Assembly: GCA_039881045.1 (NCBI GenBank)
Contig: JAYWVB010000013.1
Span: 124,001-188,000 of the forward strand
Direction of reading: 5' to 3'
Length of the DNA: 64,000 nt
Origin: Chaetomium olivaceum
Lineage: Eukaryota; Ascomycota; Sordariomycetes; Sordariales; Chaetomiaceae
Part shown: positions 33,641-44,602 of the stretch, one piece after another
How the letters are laid out: each line of letters starts with the position of its first letter
Position numbering within the stretch: position 1 is the first letter of the stretch
Translations under genes and position numbers: made by a program
The notes under the pieces: model-generated
The model's input: the letters and a program-made list of their open reading frames with translations, nothing else
What the model was told of the DNA's origin: nothing
Database searches by the model: none

Positions 33641-35984
33641 TCACCCCCTGCCCTCAACACCAAACTGCTCCCCGTCCAGTCCTCATACCTCTGCAACTCA
33701 CTGACCCCAACCGAAGCCTTAATCTTGCGCTCCCTCAACACCCTCGCGAAATCCTCCGCCGTCACCGGCGGCTCCAGCAACCGATTCTTCGGCACCTCCT
33801 CCCACGTCATCTCTACGCCCCCTTCTTCCCCCTCCTCACACGGCGCATACAGCCCCTCCCCATCCCCACCCCGTTCCACCCTAAACCACCTCGCCCTTTG
33901 CACCCTCTCCAACGGCGCGGCCAGCGCCCTCCCCACCACCTGCGCAACATCACTCCCCGAGAACCCCTCCGTCATCCCCGCCAGGGCATCCACCTCCTCC
34001 TCCGACAACATCCCCGCCCACTTCCCGCCAGCATGCACCGCAAACAACCCCGCCGCCGCGCCGCCCGGTCGGGAAGCGGGATATGCACGCGCGGGGCAAA
34101 GCGCCGGCGGAAGGCCGGGTCCAGCGCCCAGGGGAGGTTGGTGGCGGCGAGGACGACGACGCCTGTATTGTCGTTGCCGTCGGTAGATAGGCCGTCGAGT
34201 TGGACGAGCAGTTCGGTTTTCATGCGTGACGAGTGCTCGCGTCCGCTGCTGCTGCCGCCCCCGGAGCCACCGCCGTCGTCGCGGCTGGAGCAGAGGGCGT
34301 CGATTTCGTCGATGAATATTAGGGAGGGCTTATTTTCGCGGGCGAGGGTGAAGAGTTGGCGGATGAGTCTGTTTTTGGTGGGTTAGCATTGGTGAGTAAG
34401 TTGGGGTCCCTGTGGGGGTTGGGGTGGAACTACTTACTTCTCGCTCTCGCCGCCGACCCATTTCGAGACCACGTCCCCCGGGCTGATACTGAAGAAGGTG
34501 TGGTCTGCTTCGGTGGCCACGGCCTTGGCGAGGTAGCTCTTGCCCGTGCCGGGGGTTCCGTAGAGTAGGATGGCGCCGGAGGGCTTGCGTTTGTCGTCGT
34601 ACAGGTTGGGGAACCTGGACGGAAAGATGATGGCCCGTTGGAGCTCATGCTTTGCTGCTGTTAGTCCCGCGACATCGTCCCACCGCACGTTGGGCTTCTT
34701 GGTGACGATGACGTTCATCAACGACTCTTTGCGAGCGGCGGCTTCAGAGTCTGCTGCCGTGGAAGGCCCCTCGCCCTTGGCGCTGCCCCCGAAACCCCCG
34801 CCGAGCAAAAGCTTTGATCTGTCTGAGGGCGCCAACACAGATCCCACCGGCTTGAATAAGCCAGCTGTTTTTGTTGATGCGCTCAAAGCAGAATGGGTCG
34901 AGATGGAGAACCCAGACAGCGTGGCCGGGGTCCGCTTGGGGTCAATGAGCCGGGCAATCCTCTCCACTTGGACAGGGGACATGACATGCTTGCACATGGG
35001 GCAAACAAAGCGATAATTGCCGCTCCCAGAGACGCCGTCGACGAACTCTAGACCCGAAAACGCCCACTTGGGAAGGCAAGAGGGGCAGATGTCGAGCGAA
35101 TGCCTTCCCGCACATTCTGGCAAGGCTTTCTTCGACGGGTGGCCTAGCACCATCCACGCCCAATCCCCGGGAAATGCGGTGGTCACGTAGCCCCACGCCG
35201 CTTCATTGCTACTGTCCACTGCTTGAAATGCAGCAGAACAACTGGCACAGGTCTTGGACTTGGTCTTCAGCATGCTCGTGATGATAGGCACGAGTTGGGT
35301 AAGAAAACCAGACCTGACGGGGAACATCGATGCCGACTCAGCATCAAAATGTGCCTCTGACGACCAGTCCGCGATTAGCTTGTGCTCGGCCAGGGCTTTG
35401 TGCAAACGCTGGGCGAGCTCCCACTCGCGGCGAGCCAGCTGGGGACGGATGCTCTTCAGGGTTTCCCGAGCCCGGTCTGCATTTCTGAGCCTCCGTAGAG
35501 GAGGAAGACAGGACGGAACTTCCGTGCCTGAGTAGATGACACCATCAAAGTCTTGAGGTGCGCTGAGTATTTGACATGCCTTGGCAAGACATCCTACCCA
35601 TTGCTGCGAGTCATGATGACTCCAGAGATCGTTGTGCAATCCTTCATCTAAGGCTGCATCTGCACACAGGTTGCAGAGAATAGTCCCACAGCAAGGGATT
35701 TTATGCAGCACCCGACTGGAAACCTGAGCTGACTCGCACCGAGCGCATCGGAGATGGTCTGGATCCAGCGCATGGACAGGTTTCGGGTTCCGATCGAGTC
35801 CTTGATACGGGTCGGATTCAATGACCGGCTTCGGGCCGGCCTCTGATTCGGACCTCAAATTCGGGTCACGCTCTGTTCCTGGTTTGGGAACGAACGGCAA
35901 CGGCCCGGAGGTGCCGATCATGAGAGACTCGAGTAAAGGCGCGAGGGCATCGAGGGGCGATTCTGCTATAGATGCAGGCGCCAT
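33641..35984 (-). pseudogene. Vps4-like AAA ATPase with Cys-rich N-terminal part, two frame breaks
   Basis: Exon 1 35984-34438 and exon 2 from 34368, with a 69-nt intron. The first 360 residues hold CxxC pairs (LRCARCESAQ, CCGTILCNLCAD, CASCSAAF, CPSCLPKW, CPMCKHVM) that could bind zinc. Then comes one AAA module: WDDVAGLTAAKHELQRAI, Walker A LLYGTPGTGKSYLAKAVA, Walker B SLIFIDEIDALCSSR, sensor AATNLPWALDPAFRRRF, FSGSDV, and a Vps4-type ending (KASVGVSELQRYEDWTG). The frame slips twice, at four-C runs 34048-34051 and 33670-33673. One extra base at each gives a continuous protein ending at 33641. Two slips in equal C runs in an otherwise perfect gene argue for sequence error. The zinc plus AAA arrangement is unusual. 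Confidence 0.87.
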
Positions 35985-37213
35985 GCTGATTTGATGGAAA
36001 AATTAGAAAGTAAAATTTGGGCTGAACTTTGCAGTCGTATCGCGGGAAATGTGGATTGATGGGTAACGACGGTTTTGGCCGAGGTGAGATTTGGGAAATT
36101 GCGCCAGGCCAAGTACAGCGAGGCGAGGAGTCACAGCGGCGCGCTTAACTTGCTGTTTTAGGCAGCAATGCTTTCCAGGTTGGTGAATTTCCATGCCTTC
36201 GGGTATCAGCCCTAACTGGTGTCGTAACGTTGGGAAACCTTGGCATTCAAGAATGCAACTAAATTTGTCCGCTCTCTGTCGCCGCAGCGTTTGGAGGTAA
36301 ACCTGGCCCTAAGGGCCTTGCCATTAAGGATAACGCGTCGCCCTCGGCGTCAACAAAAAACTCATCGTGTTATTTTCTGCCTTTTAATATCCTCGGAGTA
36401 TGTTAAATCCTTCTTGCTTCTTCTTTCCGGATTTATGAGAAAGTCGGCTGGCTTTTGGGCGCCATGGTCAAGAATGAAGCCCAGAGACCGTGACCCGCTC
36501 CCGAGCCTGGGTGCATGTCGAGCACACGATCCTCGCAGTTCTACCCTTGCGCGCTCTCATTGGTCGTCGTCTGCTCTCGAGATCATCTCGTCGTGGCTGC
36601 GTGCTGTGCGGCTCAGGGGTGGCTGAGCTGTGCTTCGTAAGGTAGCCTAGATTCCCGTGAGGATTGGGCTGAGTACCGCAGTGTGTGTCCAAAATTGATG
36701 CAGGAATAAGCATTTGAACTTCACTAACTTCCATGTTATGGCTCTGCATAGTAAAAAGTGATACGGCGGTACCACGATTGAGGTGTTGAGAGAGTGGATC
36801 ACCCCGAGGATGCAAGGTCTCGATCTCTAGCAACCCCTGACTCCGCTCGAACTTAGCCTAGAAGTGACGGGGCGTTCAGGAGAAAGAAGGATTTTAGTTC
36901 CGGCTTTTTGTATGCGCACTGTGGATGAGTGCGACGATACCAATGGGGATGAAGGATAGCAAATGACTCAAGCGAGGAAGAGTGAGCCGAGGCCCATCCC
37001 GTACTGTGTGAAAGATTCATGAATAAAATAACGTGAGACTCACTGAGGCACCCCGTCCTCCTTGACCACAGGGGCCATGGAGAATATAAAGTTTCCTCGG
37101 TTTCGCCCTGGGAGGACTGGGGTAGATACTTGACCTTCACCACAACCTTTACCCTCCCGGAATCATTACTAAATCAGTTATTTTATTGCTTTCACGGCTC
37201 TTGGTCCTACATC
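35985..37213. other. Intergenic, no supported gene
   Basis: A minus-strand ORF (37143-36853) contains a GTGAGT donor and a possible short intron, but it overlaps the promoter of the gene at 37214 and shows no family motif. Nothing else is seen. Confidence 0.5.
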
Positions 37214-37946
37214 ATGCGTTCTTTCACTATCGCGGCGACGGCTGCCACTACTCTGGCAAGCTTCGCAAATAGCTTGGCTATCAGGGACAACAGCACAACC
37301 TCCAGCGACACCGTCAAGCTCTTCCTTGACGATGCCCTTGACGGCCAGGGTCTTTACGCGGCCTCGATCGCAAGTGTCTGCAAGGACCACACCGTCTACG
37401 CCATCCAATGTACCAGCGCCAGCGAGGACTGGATTGGGTCCAACACGTGTGGCCCGGATGCTGAGGTCTGTAACTCCATACCGTGGAGCGCAATGGTAAA
37501 ATGAAAGCTAACTAGCGCCATAGATATTGACCATGACACACGCCCCTTCGGTATTCATGATGACATTGACCACGGAAACAACCGTGCTTGGCACCGAAGC
37601 GGCAGTGAGCATCGCCGAGTCCTGCGGCTTGACTGGGACGACCGAGGCCAACTGCGGTTATACTTACGGCTTCACCGTTGACGGTAGTTCGACTGTTATC
37701 TCGACTACAACAGCTTACTCTGGTACCGACGTGCGTCACTACCAAGTATCTATCACTGGCGGCGCGGAAAAGACCCGTGCCGCAAGCGCTACCGACGCCT
37801 GCAGACCAGCGGGCAGCGCTGCGGACGGAGACGACGGAGCCGAAGACGACGGCGAGGGAAATGCTGCAGCTGGGGTTGGCCCAAACACAGTTATGGTTAC
37901 GGCTGCCGCCCTTGCCGTGGGCCTTATGGGAGTTCTTATTTTGTAG
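37214..37946 (+). CDS. GPI-anchored secreted protein, 224 aa
   Basis: Exons 37214-37465 and 37524-37946 with a 58-nt intron (GTCTGT donor, AAAGCTAACT branch). The product starts MRSFTIAATAATTLASFANS, a signal peptide. The mature part has four to six cysteines (SVCKDHTVYAIQC, SNTCGPDAE, ESCGLTG, NCGYTYG) and Thr/Ser-rich strands. An Asp/Glu-rich linker precedes a C-terminal hydrophobic tail (TVMVTAAALAVGLMGVLIL) after small residues, as expected for a GPI signal. It should sit on the plasma membrane or in the wall. The family is unnamed but this layout is frequent in ascomycetes. Confidence 0.88.
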
Positions 37947-38320
37947 TGAAAACGGGATCTTACTTAATGTCTAAAATACCTAATCAAGAAGATTGCTTGC
38001 TGTTCTCGAAGTCCGATTCTATTGTTGATGGTGATACCTAACCAAGTCCCGTTGCTTCAAGCCAATGCAGATCAAGTCAGTGTTTGCAACATACCTTATC
38101 CACACAAGAGAGATTCCTAACGTGAGCTGCGTACAGCAGTTTGCATTCTAATGGCGACCTCCTAGTCTCGTTCAGGACGTGTGATGTTATGTACCAGTAT
38201 AGAAAAAACTATGTTTCACAACATTCCGCGCAATTCCATGTGTTTCGTGCCATAGCACCTTGCTTGCTCTGCATACGATGTAGCAAAATGCCCCAGCCTC
38301 ACCTAAACACATTCCAATCA

Positions 38321-38731
38321 TCAACGACAGGCCACCGCACAACCTACACACATCAGCATCTAGTCACCTCCAAAGGTAAACTCATCATGGAACAGGAAAC
38401 TTACCCAGCGCGCATCCAAAGCCGGGGTCACAGAGGTCCATGGGGTTACACGGCGAGGCCATGCCACCACTAGTGCACTCGTCGACGCAGTCCTCGTACG
38501 GACAAAGCTGAAAGAACTTTTCGGTTTCGACACAGACTTCCGCCGGGCAAGTAGCGCAGAACTGGGGAATGGGATTCGGGATGCAGATCCTCTCTGTGCT
38601 CGGGTCAGTTATTGTGCTACGTTGACTGGCCTGTAGTCCCTAGGTGGCATGTGGGGGGCTGGTGCAGACGTACCGGCTACTGCAGCCAACGGTATAGCAA
38701 GGAAGAGTGTGACGAGAATCTTGTTCTTCAT
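38321..38731 (-). CDS. Small secreted cysteine-rich protein, 89 aa, 12 Cys
   Basis: Three exons: 38731-38674, 38593-38405, 38343-38321; introns 80 and 61 nt (GTACGT and GTAAGT donors, GATGCTGATG branch in the second). The start MKNKILVTLFLAIPLAAVAG is a signal peptide. The roughly 69-residue mature part holds 12 cysteines, beginning ERICIPNPIPQFCATCPAEV and continuing FQLCPYEDCVDECTSG to CALGCAVACR. No single ORF covers it; it appears only after splicing, and all three phases agree. Size and cysteine density fit an effector or antimicrobial-like secreted protein. No named family recognised. Confidence 0.85.
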
Positions 38732-40251
38732 GGTGATAAGGAGGACGGAGACACAACTGGAAGACTGTTGAAGAAGGGAGGAGACTGGTTGTTGAACTGA
38801 CTGGACTGGACAGACCTTCGAAAAGCAAGACAACAGCGTGTGCGCATCGATGCCTTTATATACGCGTTCTTCTTTGCCAAGATCTTGTACAAGGTTTCGA
38901 GCCACATCTGAGGGATCCGTTGCTTCCGACTCTGCCTTGAGAGATTCCCTCTGTAACCCCGACGGTCTCGGGCCAGTTGCCCATGAGTCAGGCCGACGAT
39001 TTGGGAGTCCCCATGAGCACCTCGTCCGTCACACTGCCCTAGTTCGGTGAGTTCATGGCACGTGGGGGCCACGCCGGCTTAGTGACATCAGTTCAATATT
39101 TACGTTGAAGAGCCAATTAAATAAAATGTCTTTAGTCAAACAACTCATTTTAACTGGCCCAAAGCCGGACTACACGATCCTGCTTTGGACACTTTCGGCA
39201 CGGTGTGCAACATAAGATAACGAGAGAGTAAGCCAAGGTCATAGTCCCAACGTTGGGGGTCAAAAGCAGTCGCCGCGTTGGAAAGGAAGAGGGTCTGATT
39301 GGCATAGCTGAACTAAAGTAACATTGACTAGACGGAGTTATGCCCAATAAACCCGACGGAACTGGTCCGGAAGTGGGGGGAGGGCATATTCTTTACTGGT
39401 ATTCTCCAGTGACCGCGTTGCCTGGTCTCCATTTCACCCCCTCCCGGAGGACCATCACTACTCCTCCTCTCTCCCGTAATTTTCCTTCCCTGCTGCCCCA
39501 TCTTCCACCGGTCCGAGGGCCTCCTAACCTCCTTTTAAGAGGATCAGTATCCATCGTGAGTGGTGGCCGCGACTAGGCGTCATACCTGTGCGCGCATTGC
39601 AGTAATCTGTGACACATTTCGATATAGTCATAAACATATATATACATCTAGCCGCCGTCTTCTTCCTGGGTCTCTTACTTAGCGCCAGCAGCATCCCCGG
39701 TTTCCGACTCGAGCTCTTCCGGGTCAGTGGCCACCCACTCTTTCCATAGCCCTTCCCGAGTCGAGAACCGACATCTTCATCATATATCACAATCATGGCC
39801 TGCACACCTTTGGAAAAGGGCCAATCGAGGCTCTCGTCGCAAGTTCATGAAACGGGAATTTGGCAGCCCGGTCTTCAGGCATATTATAGTGAATGGGGCG
39901 AGAACTCTTTACTGGAGTTCGGATCATGGGTCGAGACAAAACAGCCTAGAAAGCTTGTATCAGTTCTCCATCACGACTGTTTCTCATTCCCAAATCAGAT
40001 ACCCAGGTATACCAATACAATCAAACCATTTTACATTTATTTTCACCCGGCTTAATTAACTGCTCAAAGCCCCGTCCCTTTTCTCGCGGTCCAAGGATTG
40101 GAATCCTACATACACACTACCGTCGGCTCAAGTCACGAGTGTGGTGTTGAACCACGAAGAGCAAAGAATCACAGCAAAATACCCGGCTGGAGCATGTGAA
40201 TAATCAAGCGGGGACGCGCGATAGTAGCTGTCAACAATCAACTACTAGACC
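38732..40251. other. Mostly empty; possible gene tail at 39675-39825 (-)
   Basis: A minus-strand stretch reads DESLDWPFSKGVQAMIV and then, one base out of frame after SRLG, EGLWKEWVATDPEELESE to a stop at 39675. It looks like the end of a real protein with a one-base slip in a GGG run, but no upstream exons could be joined, so I do not call a gene. The rest holds nothing supported. Confidence 0.35.
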
Positions 40252-41931
40252 TCAAGCCACACCATATGCCTGGTTGATCTCCCTTTCGTACTTGCGATAC
40301 ACCTCGTGGCGGACAAAGTTGCCCTTGGCGGTCCGAGGCACGATGGCGTCCCTCACAACAACCAACATGTCCTTGTCCAACGCGACCGGCAGCACATGGT
40401 TGATACCGTGCTGTACCGTGGCCCACACACGCTCAAGCACTTCTTCGGACGAGACGACACACCCGGGCTGGGTAAACAGCAGCACGCCCGCCCTTGGACG
40501 CTCATTACCGAATAGCACCGCCTCCTGAAGCACGTCGCGGTTGCCGTCCAGCACTTTGTGCTCGTACACGAGGGAGCGCAAACCGATCCTGTCGTTCTGC
40601 GGGACCATCGAAACATCGTCCGACATGCGGCCAACGCACTTGTAGGTCTCTTTGGTGGGGTGCTTGACGAACACGTCCCCCGTGTAGAAGGACCCGTCCG
40701 GCGAGTTGACCCGCTGCTTGTCTAGCGTGGGGTGGCTGGGCAGGACGACGAGTTCGTAGAGCTGCCTGCCGTCCTCCTTCGAGGCGGCCCCTTCGCTTGG
40801 GTCTCGCGGACGGAACCACAGATGCGGCGCCGACTCGGCATCCGCCGCCATGTACTCCCACTCTGGGTCACCGTGCCGGCGCACGCCCGAGCTCAGCGCA
40901 AAGGACAGCTCCGACATGCTGTATTCGCTGCTGAGGTGGACGCCTTCTTGGACAAGCCGGTTTCCGAGGCTTTCCGGCATTACCTCGCCGGTCACGGTGA
41001 CCATAATGCATCGCTTGAGGACAGCGAGGCCTTCCGGCGTTGACATGCACCGTATAAGGTCATTTGGGTGGCACCGGGCCAGCTGAGGTTGTGTTGCGAC
41101 GAGCACGTCCCGATAGACCTCGGCGTCGAGCCGCCGCAGCCTTTCGTTGGCCCAGCAGGTTGGCCCGCCGGGTTTCATCAAGGCGAAGAGCATGCCAAAG
41201 ACGCCGACGGAGAAGTAAAGCCACGAACCCATAAAGAAGGACTTGTCGTGACAGAATGCAGGGATGGACCGTAGCCGGGTCATCACCGCCAGGTGCGTTT
41301 TTGGAATGAGCTTGGGGGTACTGGTCGAGCCAGACGAGTGCAGGAGGATAGCAGTTTCCGACCCGCTGATCTGGGACCACAGTTCGGGGTCCATGAGGCA
41401 ATCCGCGGAGCTTTTGCCTGGTGCCTCCGACGACAAGATCCTCCCCAATGACTCGACCGTCTCGAGCGGCAGAACCGTGTGCCCGAGCCTCGCCAACTCG
41501 TCTCGGTCGTCGGTTCCGTCGATGACAATCGACGCTGCTGCCTTTTCTAGGAGATGACCTATTATGGATGTTTTGAGGTGCGGAGAAAGAAACAAGACCG
41601 TGTGTCCGAGGCGGACGATGGCCAGAAATGAGATTACGGTCTCGATTGTGGACAGGTTCCGGAGCCCGACTGTCGTGCGCTCTACCGAGGGGAGGCCGGC
41701 GGCCATGTATTGTCGTGCCGCCTTGTCCGCCATCCACCATATCTGCTGCGGAGAAAAATACTCGATATCGTCGGCGATGTTACAAGGAAATCCAAACGTG
41801 TCGCCGGTGAGGTGCTTGGTGTGGCTGACGAACTCCTGCAAAGTGCGCGCCTTGAGAGCGGCAGCTGTAGGACTGATGGTTTCGGCCGACATGATGAACG
41901 ATTGATAGGTGTTGGCAAAGGGGGCGGACAT
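40252..41931 (-). CDS. Stand-alone adenylate-forming (ANL) enzyme, 559 aa
   Basis: Single exon, ATG at 41931. Acyl/aryl-adenylating fold: P-loop-like core motif ILLHSSGSTSTPKLIPKTH (about residue 195), a glutamate-containing SSEYSMSELSFAL (about 340), FYTGDVFVKHP with GRMSDDV (about 430-450), and the catalytic lysine in PRTAKGNFVRHEVYRKYE near the C-terminus. It resembles the adenylation domain of fungal NRPS-like reductases and LYS2-type proteins, but no carrier (GGxS) or reductase domain follows. It should activate a carboxylic acid as an AMP ester and pass it to CoA or a partner in trans. No other biosynthetic genes are next to it, so the substrate is open. Confidence 0.88.
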   Translation of the reverse strand: MSAPFANTYQSFIMSAETISPTAAALKARTLQEFVSHTKHLTGDTFGFPCNIADDIEYFSPQQIWWMADKAARQYMAAGLPSVERTTVGLRNLSTIETVISFLAIVRLGHTVLFLSPHLKTSIIGHLLEKAAASIVIDGTDDRDELARLGHTVLPLETVESLGRILSSEAPGKSSADCLMDPELWSQISGSETAILLHSSGSTSTPKLIPKTHLAVMTRLRSIPAFCHDKSFFMGSWLYFSVGVFGMLFALMKPGGPTCWANERLRRLDAEVYRDVLVATQPQLARCHPNDLIRCMSTPEGLAVLKRCIMVTVTGEVMPESLGNRLVQEGVHLSSEYSMSELSFALSSGVRRHGDPEWEYMAADAESAPHLWFRPRDPSEGAASKEDGRQLYELVVLPSHPTLDKQRVNSPDGSFYTGDVFVKHPTKETYKCVGRMSDDVSMVPQNDRIGLRSLVYEHKVLDGNRDVLQEAVLFGNERPRAGVLLFTQPGCVVSSEEVLERVWATVQHGINHVLPVALDKDMLVVVRDAIVPRTAKGNFVRHEVYRKYEREINQAYGVA

Positions 41932-42685
41932 AAGACTGCTTCTCCGAGTCTAGCGATCAGGCAATCAAGTAATCCGTCATATCGGCACGGTAGGAAAGAT
42001 AAGGTTGGGCAAAAGGCACGTAAGACCCCTCACCTCATGCGCACCGTGGCTTGTGGTAATTAGGGCTATTCCTGTTCTGGCTCAAGTAAGACGGCTTCCC
42101 GGAAATGAGGAACCATGGAATGGGTCGAGAGACGCAGCGGAACAAGCGCCATGCAGCCCTTGGCGGCAGAAAGTGCTGACGCCCCCAGCCGAGCGGTCGC
42201 CGCGATGAATCTCGTCACTTAGCAGAGCCCCCTTGGACCACAAATTAAACTTAGACTGAGTGGAGTAATGGCACCTAGCTACTTACTTATTAAGGGCTTC
42301 TTCCTCGTCGAGTTGGGAGCCTGAAGCGGCCGAGTCTCAGAGCTCCTACTATGGAATGGATGGGGATGGATGGGCGCTCATCTCATAACTGTCGCAGCGG
42401 GGTCTTTATATGACCTCGTAATCTTTAGGTTCATTGCCACGGTACCTCAGTAAGTAACCTTGGCCCGCCGGTCGACAAAAAGGCTGGAACGACAGAAAGG
42501 TGTCAAGAACAGAGCGTTGAAGCCTGTCTGTGAGAAAACAAACAGACTAGCCTAAATAACGGTATGGGGGAGAAGAGAGCCTTGAGCTGCATCTCGTTTT
42601 GTATGAAGGGTTCTTATGTGGCGGTTTGTCTGCTGGCATTACTTAGAGATGAGACTTTCGTTGGAAAAGAGGAGAAGGGCATTTT
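41932..42685. other. Intergenic, no gene seen
   Basis: 5' flank of the adenylating enzyme and left flank of the LINE relic. No coding signal. Confidence 0.5.
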
Positions 42686-43642
42686 ATGTACTTGAAGCTG
42701 GAGCAATATGTCTGTTTTGCGGCCCGGAGGCTCCCAAGTGGTGATGTTATCGTTACATTTAGGGACACGGAAACAAAGGAGTGGCACGAAAAGGAGGGGA
42801 ATAGAGGATGGATAACAAAGGCCTTCGGGGAGGCTGCAGAGGAGAGGAAGAGGACCTTTACAGTCCTAGCGAAGGGGATGTTGAAGAGAGACTTGAAGGG
42901 GGTAACGGAGGAGGAGTTCGGCAGGTCGACTGGACTATCGACAGTTGAAAGAGTTCGGTTCCGGATCCCAACAAGGGAAGGTATTACAAGGGCTACAGCC
43001 CTAATTAGCCTGGCTAGCCAGGAGGAGGCAAAGAAGGCGTGTGAGGAAGGGGTCCTCTGGCAGGCTCAGCTATTCGACTGCGAGCCATATTGGGGAGCAC
43101 TGCAGGCGACGCAGTGTTATAAGTGCTGGGATGGGGGCATACCCAACGGTTTTGCAAGGGAAAGGCTACCTGCCCGCGGTGTGCGGCAGGGGTACACGGG
43201 GAGGGCGGGAGGGCAGGGGAGGCCCAATGCCCTACCCTGGAAAATAGGATCCCACTTAGGTGTACGGCCTGTGGAGGGAGGCACCCGGCCTGGGTACGGT
43301 GGTGCCCGGAAGCAGTTAAAGCCCGGGGCGGCAAGGGAGGCATACTTTTTCCGGCCAAGGACCTTTGAGCTGGCCCTTCAGAACAAACAACAACGACAAC
43401 AGCCACTACAACAGATGCGGAATATTACCTTCCAGGGGGTCCAAGACCCAATGGAGGAAGCCGACGATGGCTTCCAAGAAGCAGGAAAAAGGAAGCGGCT
43501 CCGGGGTCGACCCCCCGGCTTCGCTATAGCCCAGGAGGGGGCAAGAAGAGACCCGAGGCAGGGAAAGCTAACCTTTGCGATGCGGGTTAATACAGCGCTG
43601 GCCGGCCAAGGCCAGGAGGGAGGTATGCAGGGGGCTGAGTAG
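42686..43642 (+). mobile_element. LINE (Tad-like) gag / ORF1 relic
   Basis: The ORF starts MYLKLEQYVCFAARRLPSGD and reads as a non-LTR retrotransposon gag: DVIVTFRDTETKEW and VERVRFRIPTREG are typical of the fungal Tad/I clade. At about 43130 the frame slips within CYKCW. The zinc knuckles continue in another frame (GHTQRFCKGKATCPRC, then RCTACGGRHPAW). Basic tail RKRLRGRPPG. No reverse transcriptase follows within the window, so this is a 5' fragment. The downstream 43640-43830 segment is rich in CTAGC-like palindromic bits and may be element-derived. Confidence 0.75.
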
Positions 43643-44602
43643 GCTCCTTTAACCTGTAGAGCGACGAAGTCTCCGAACCCGATGGCCTGGAAGAACGGTA
43701 TATAGGTTTTTCACCCGGCTAGGGCTCCCTAGCACGGTTTTCCTATATAGGCTAGCTAGTAGTAGGACCGGCACGCCCCCTGTAGGGTATAACGGCGTAG
43801 GAAACAATAACAATAATATGCCTGTTTTATTTCCAGCGGCCCCGAACGAAACTGGGTACCTTGTGATGTGGAAACACTTCAGCAGCGTGCTATTATAACT
43901 AAACTAATGCAATGTTCTGGACCTACGCCTTCACTGGCACCCCCCATCTCTCCCCATCATAATAACCCTCAACCTATAGCTCAGGTCCCCCGCCCTCAAT
44001 CTGCGACGAAATCATCTGAGTCACTCTCAACCAAGCCAGGTTCGTACAATTCTACGTCGAGCGAACCGGAAGCAGCACCAGCCCTCCCGTCGAGCGGGAC
44101 CCTGAAATCACAACAGGCAGTACCACTACCAAGACCACCCGGCAGATGACAACCACCACTACGTTAGGAGGACATAAGCCGCCTGTCCAAACTCAACCGG
44201 GTGTTATTGCATCGTGCAAAGTGGCATGTTGTTGTGAATGGGGACGGGTGTTGGTTATTCCGAACTAGTACGGTATCGCGCTGGGTGACCTTTTCAAGGA
44301 GAATCCCGGGGTTGGAGGTAATTGTAGGGCGCCGTAGAAGGATTATGTTGTTCGTGTTGGGGCTTGAGTTCTGTTATGTTTCAGATCAGTGAGTACATCT
44401 AGACTCGTTGGAATTAAAGGCAGTGGACTTTTGGTACTGGGGGAAAGAACTAAAGACTGTGAGGTCTTAAGGCAAGGAAAATGTTGGCCCGACAAGGAAT
44501 ATATTGGAGCAAACCTAGGTCGTCCATATGGGATCACAGGCTGATCTGGATGCAAACAAAGAGAAAAGAAGATACTCCAGCATCTCACAGAACCTTTCAT
44601 CC
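43643..44602. other. No convincing gene
   Basis: A 93-codon ORF (43868-44149) is Pro/Ser-rich without motifs; it could be decayed element sequence. Nothing else is supported. Confidence 0.45.

Noticed and set aside
38732..40251. Gene tail ending at 39675
   Set aside because: Protein-like in two frames, but no upstream exons could be joined; left as a weak note only.
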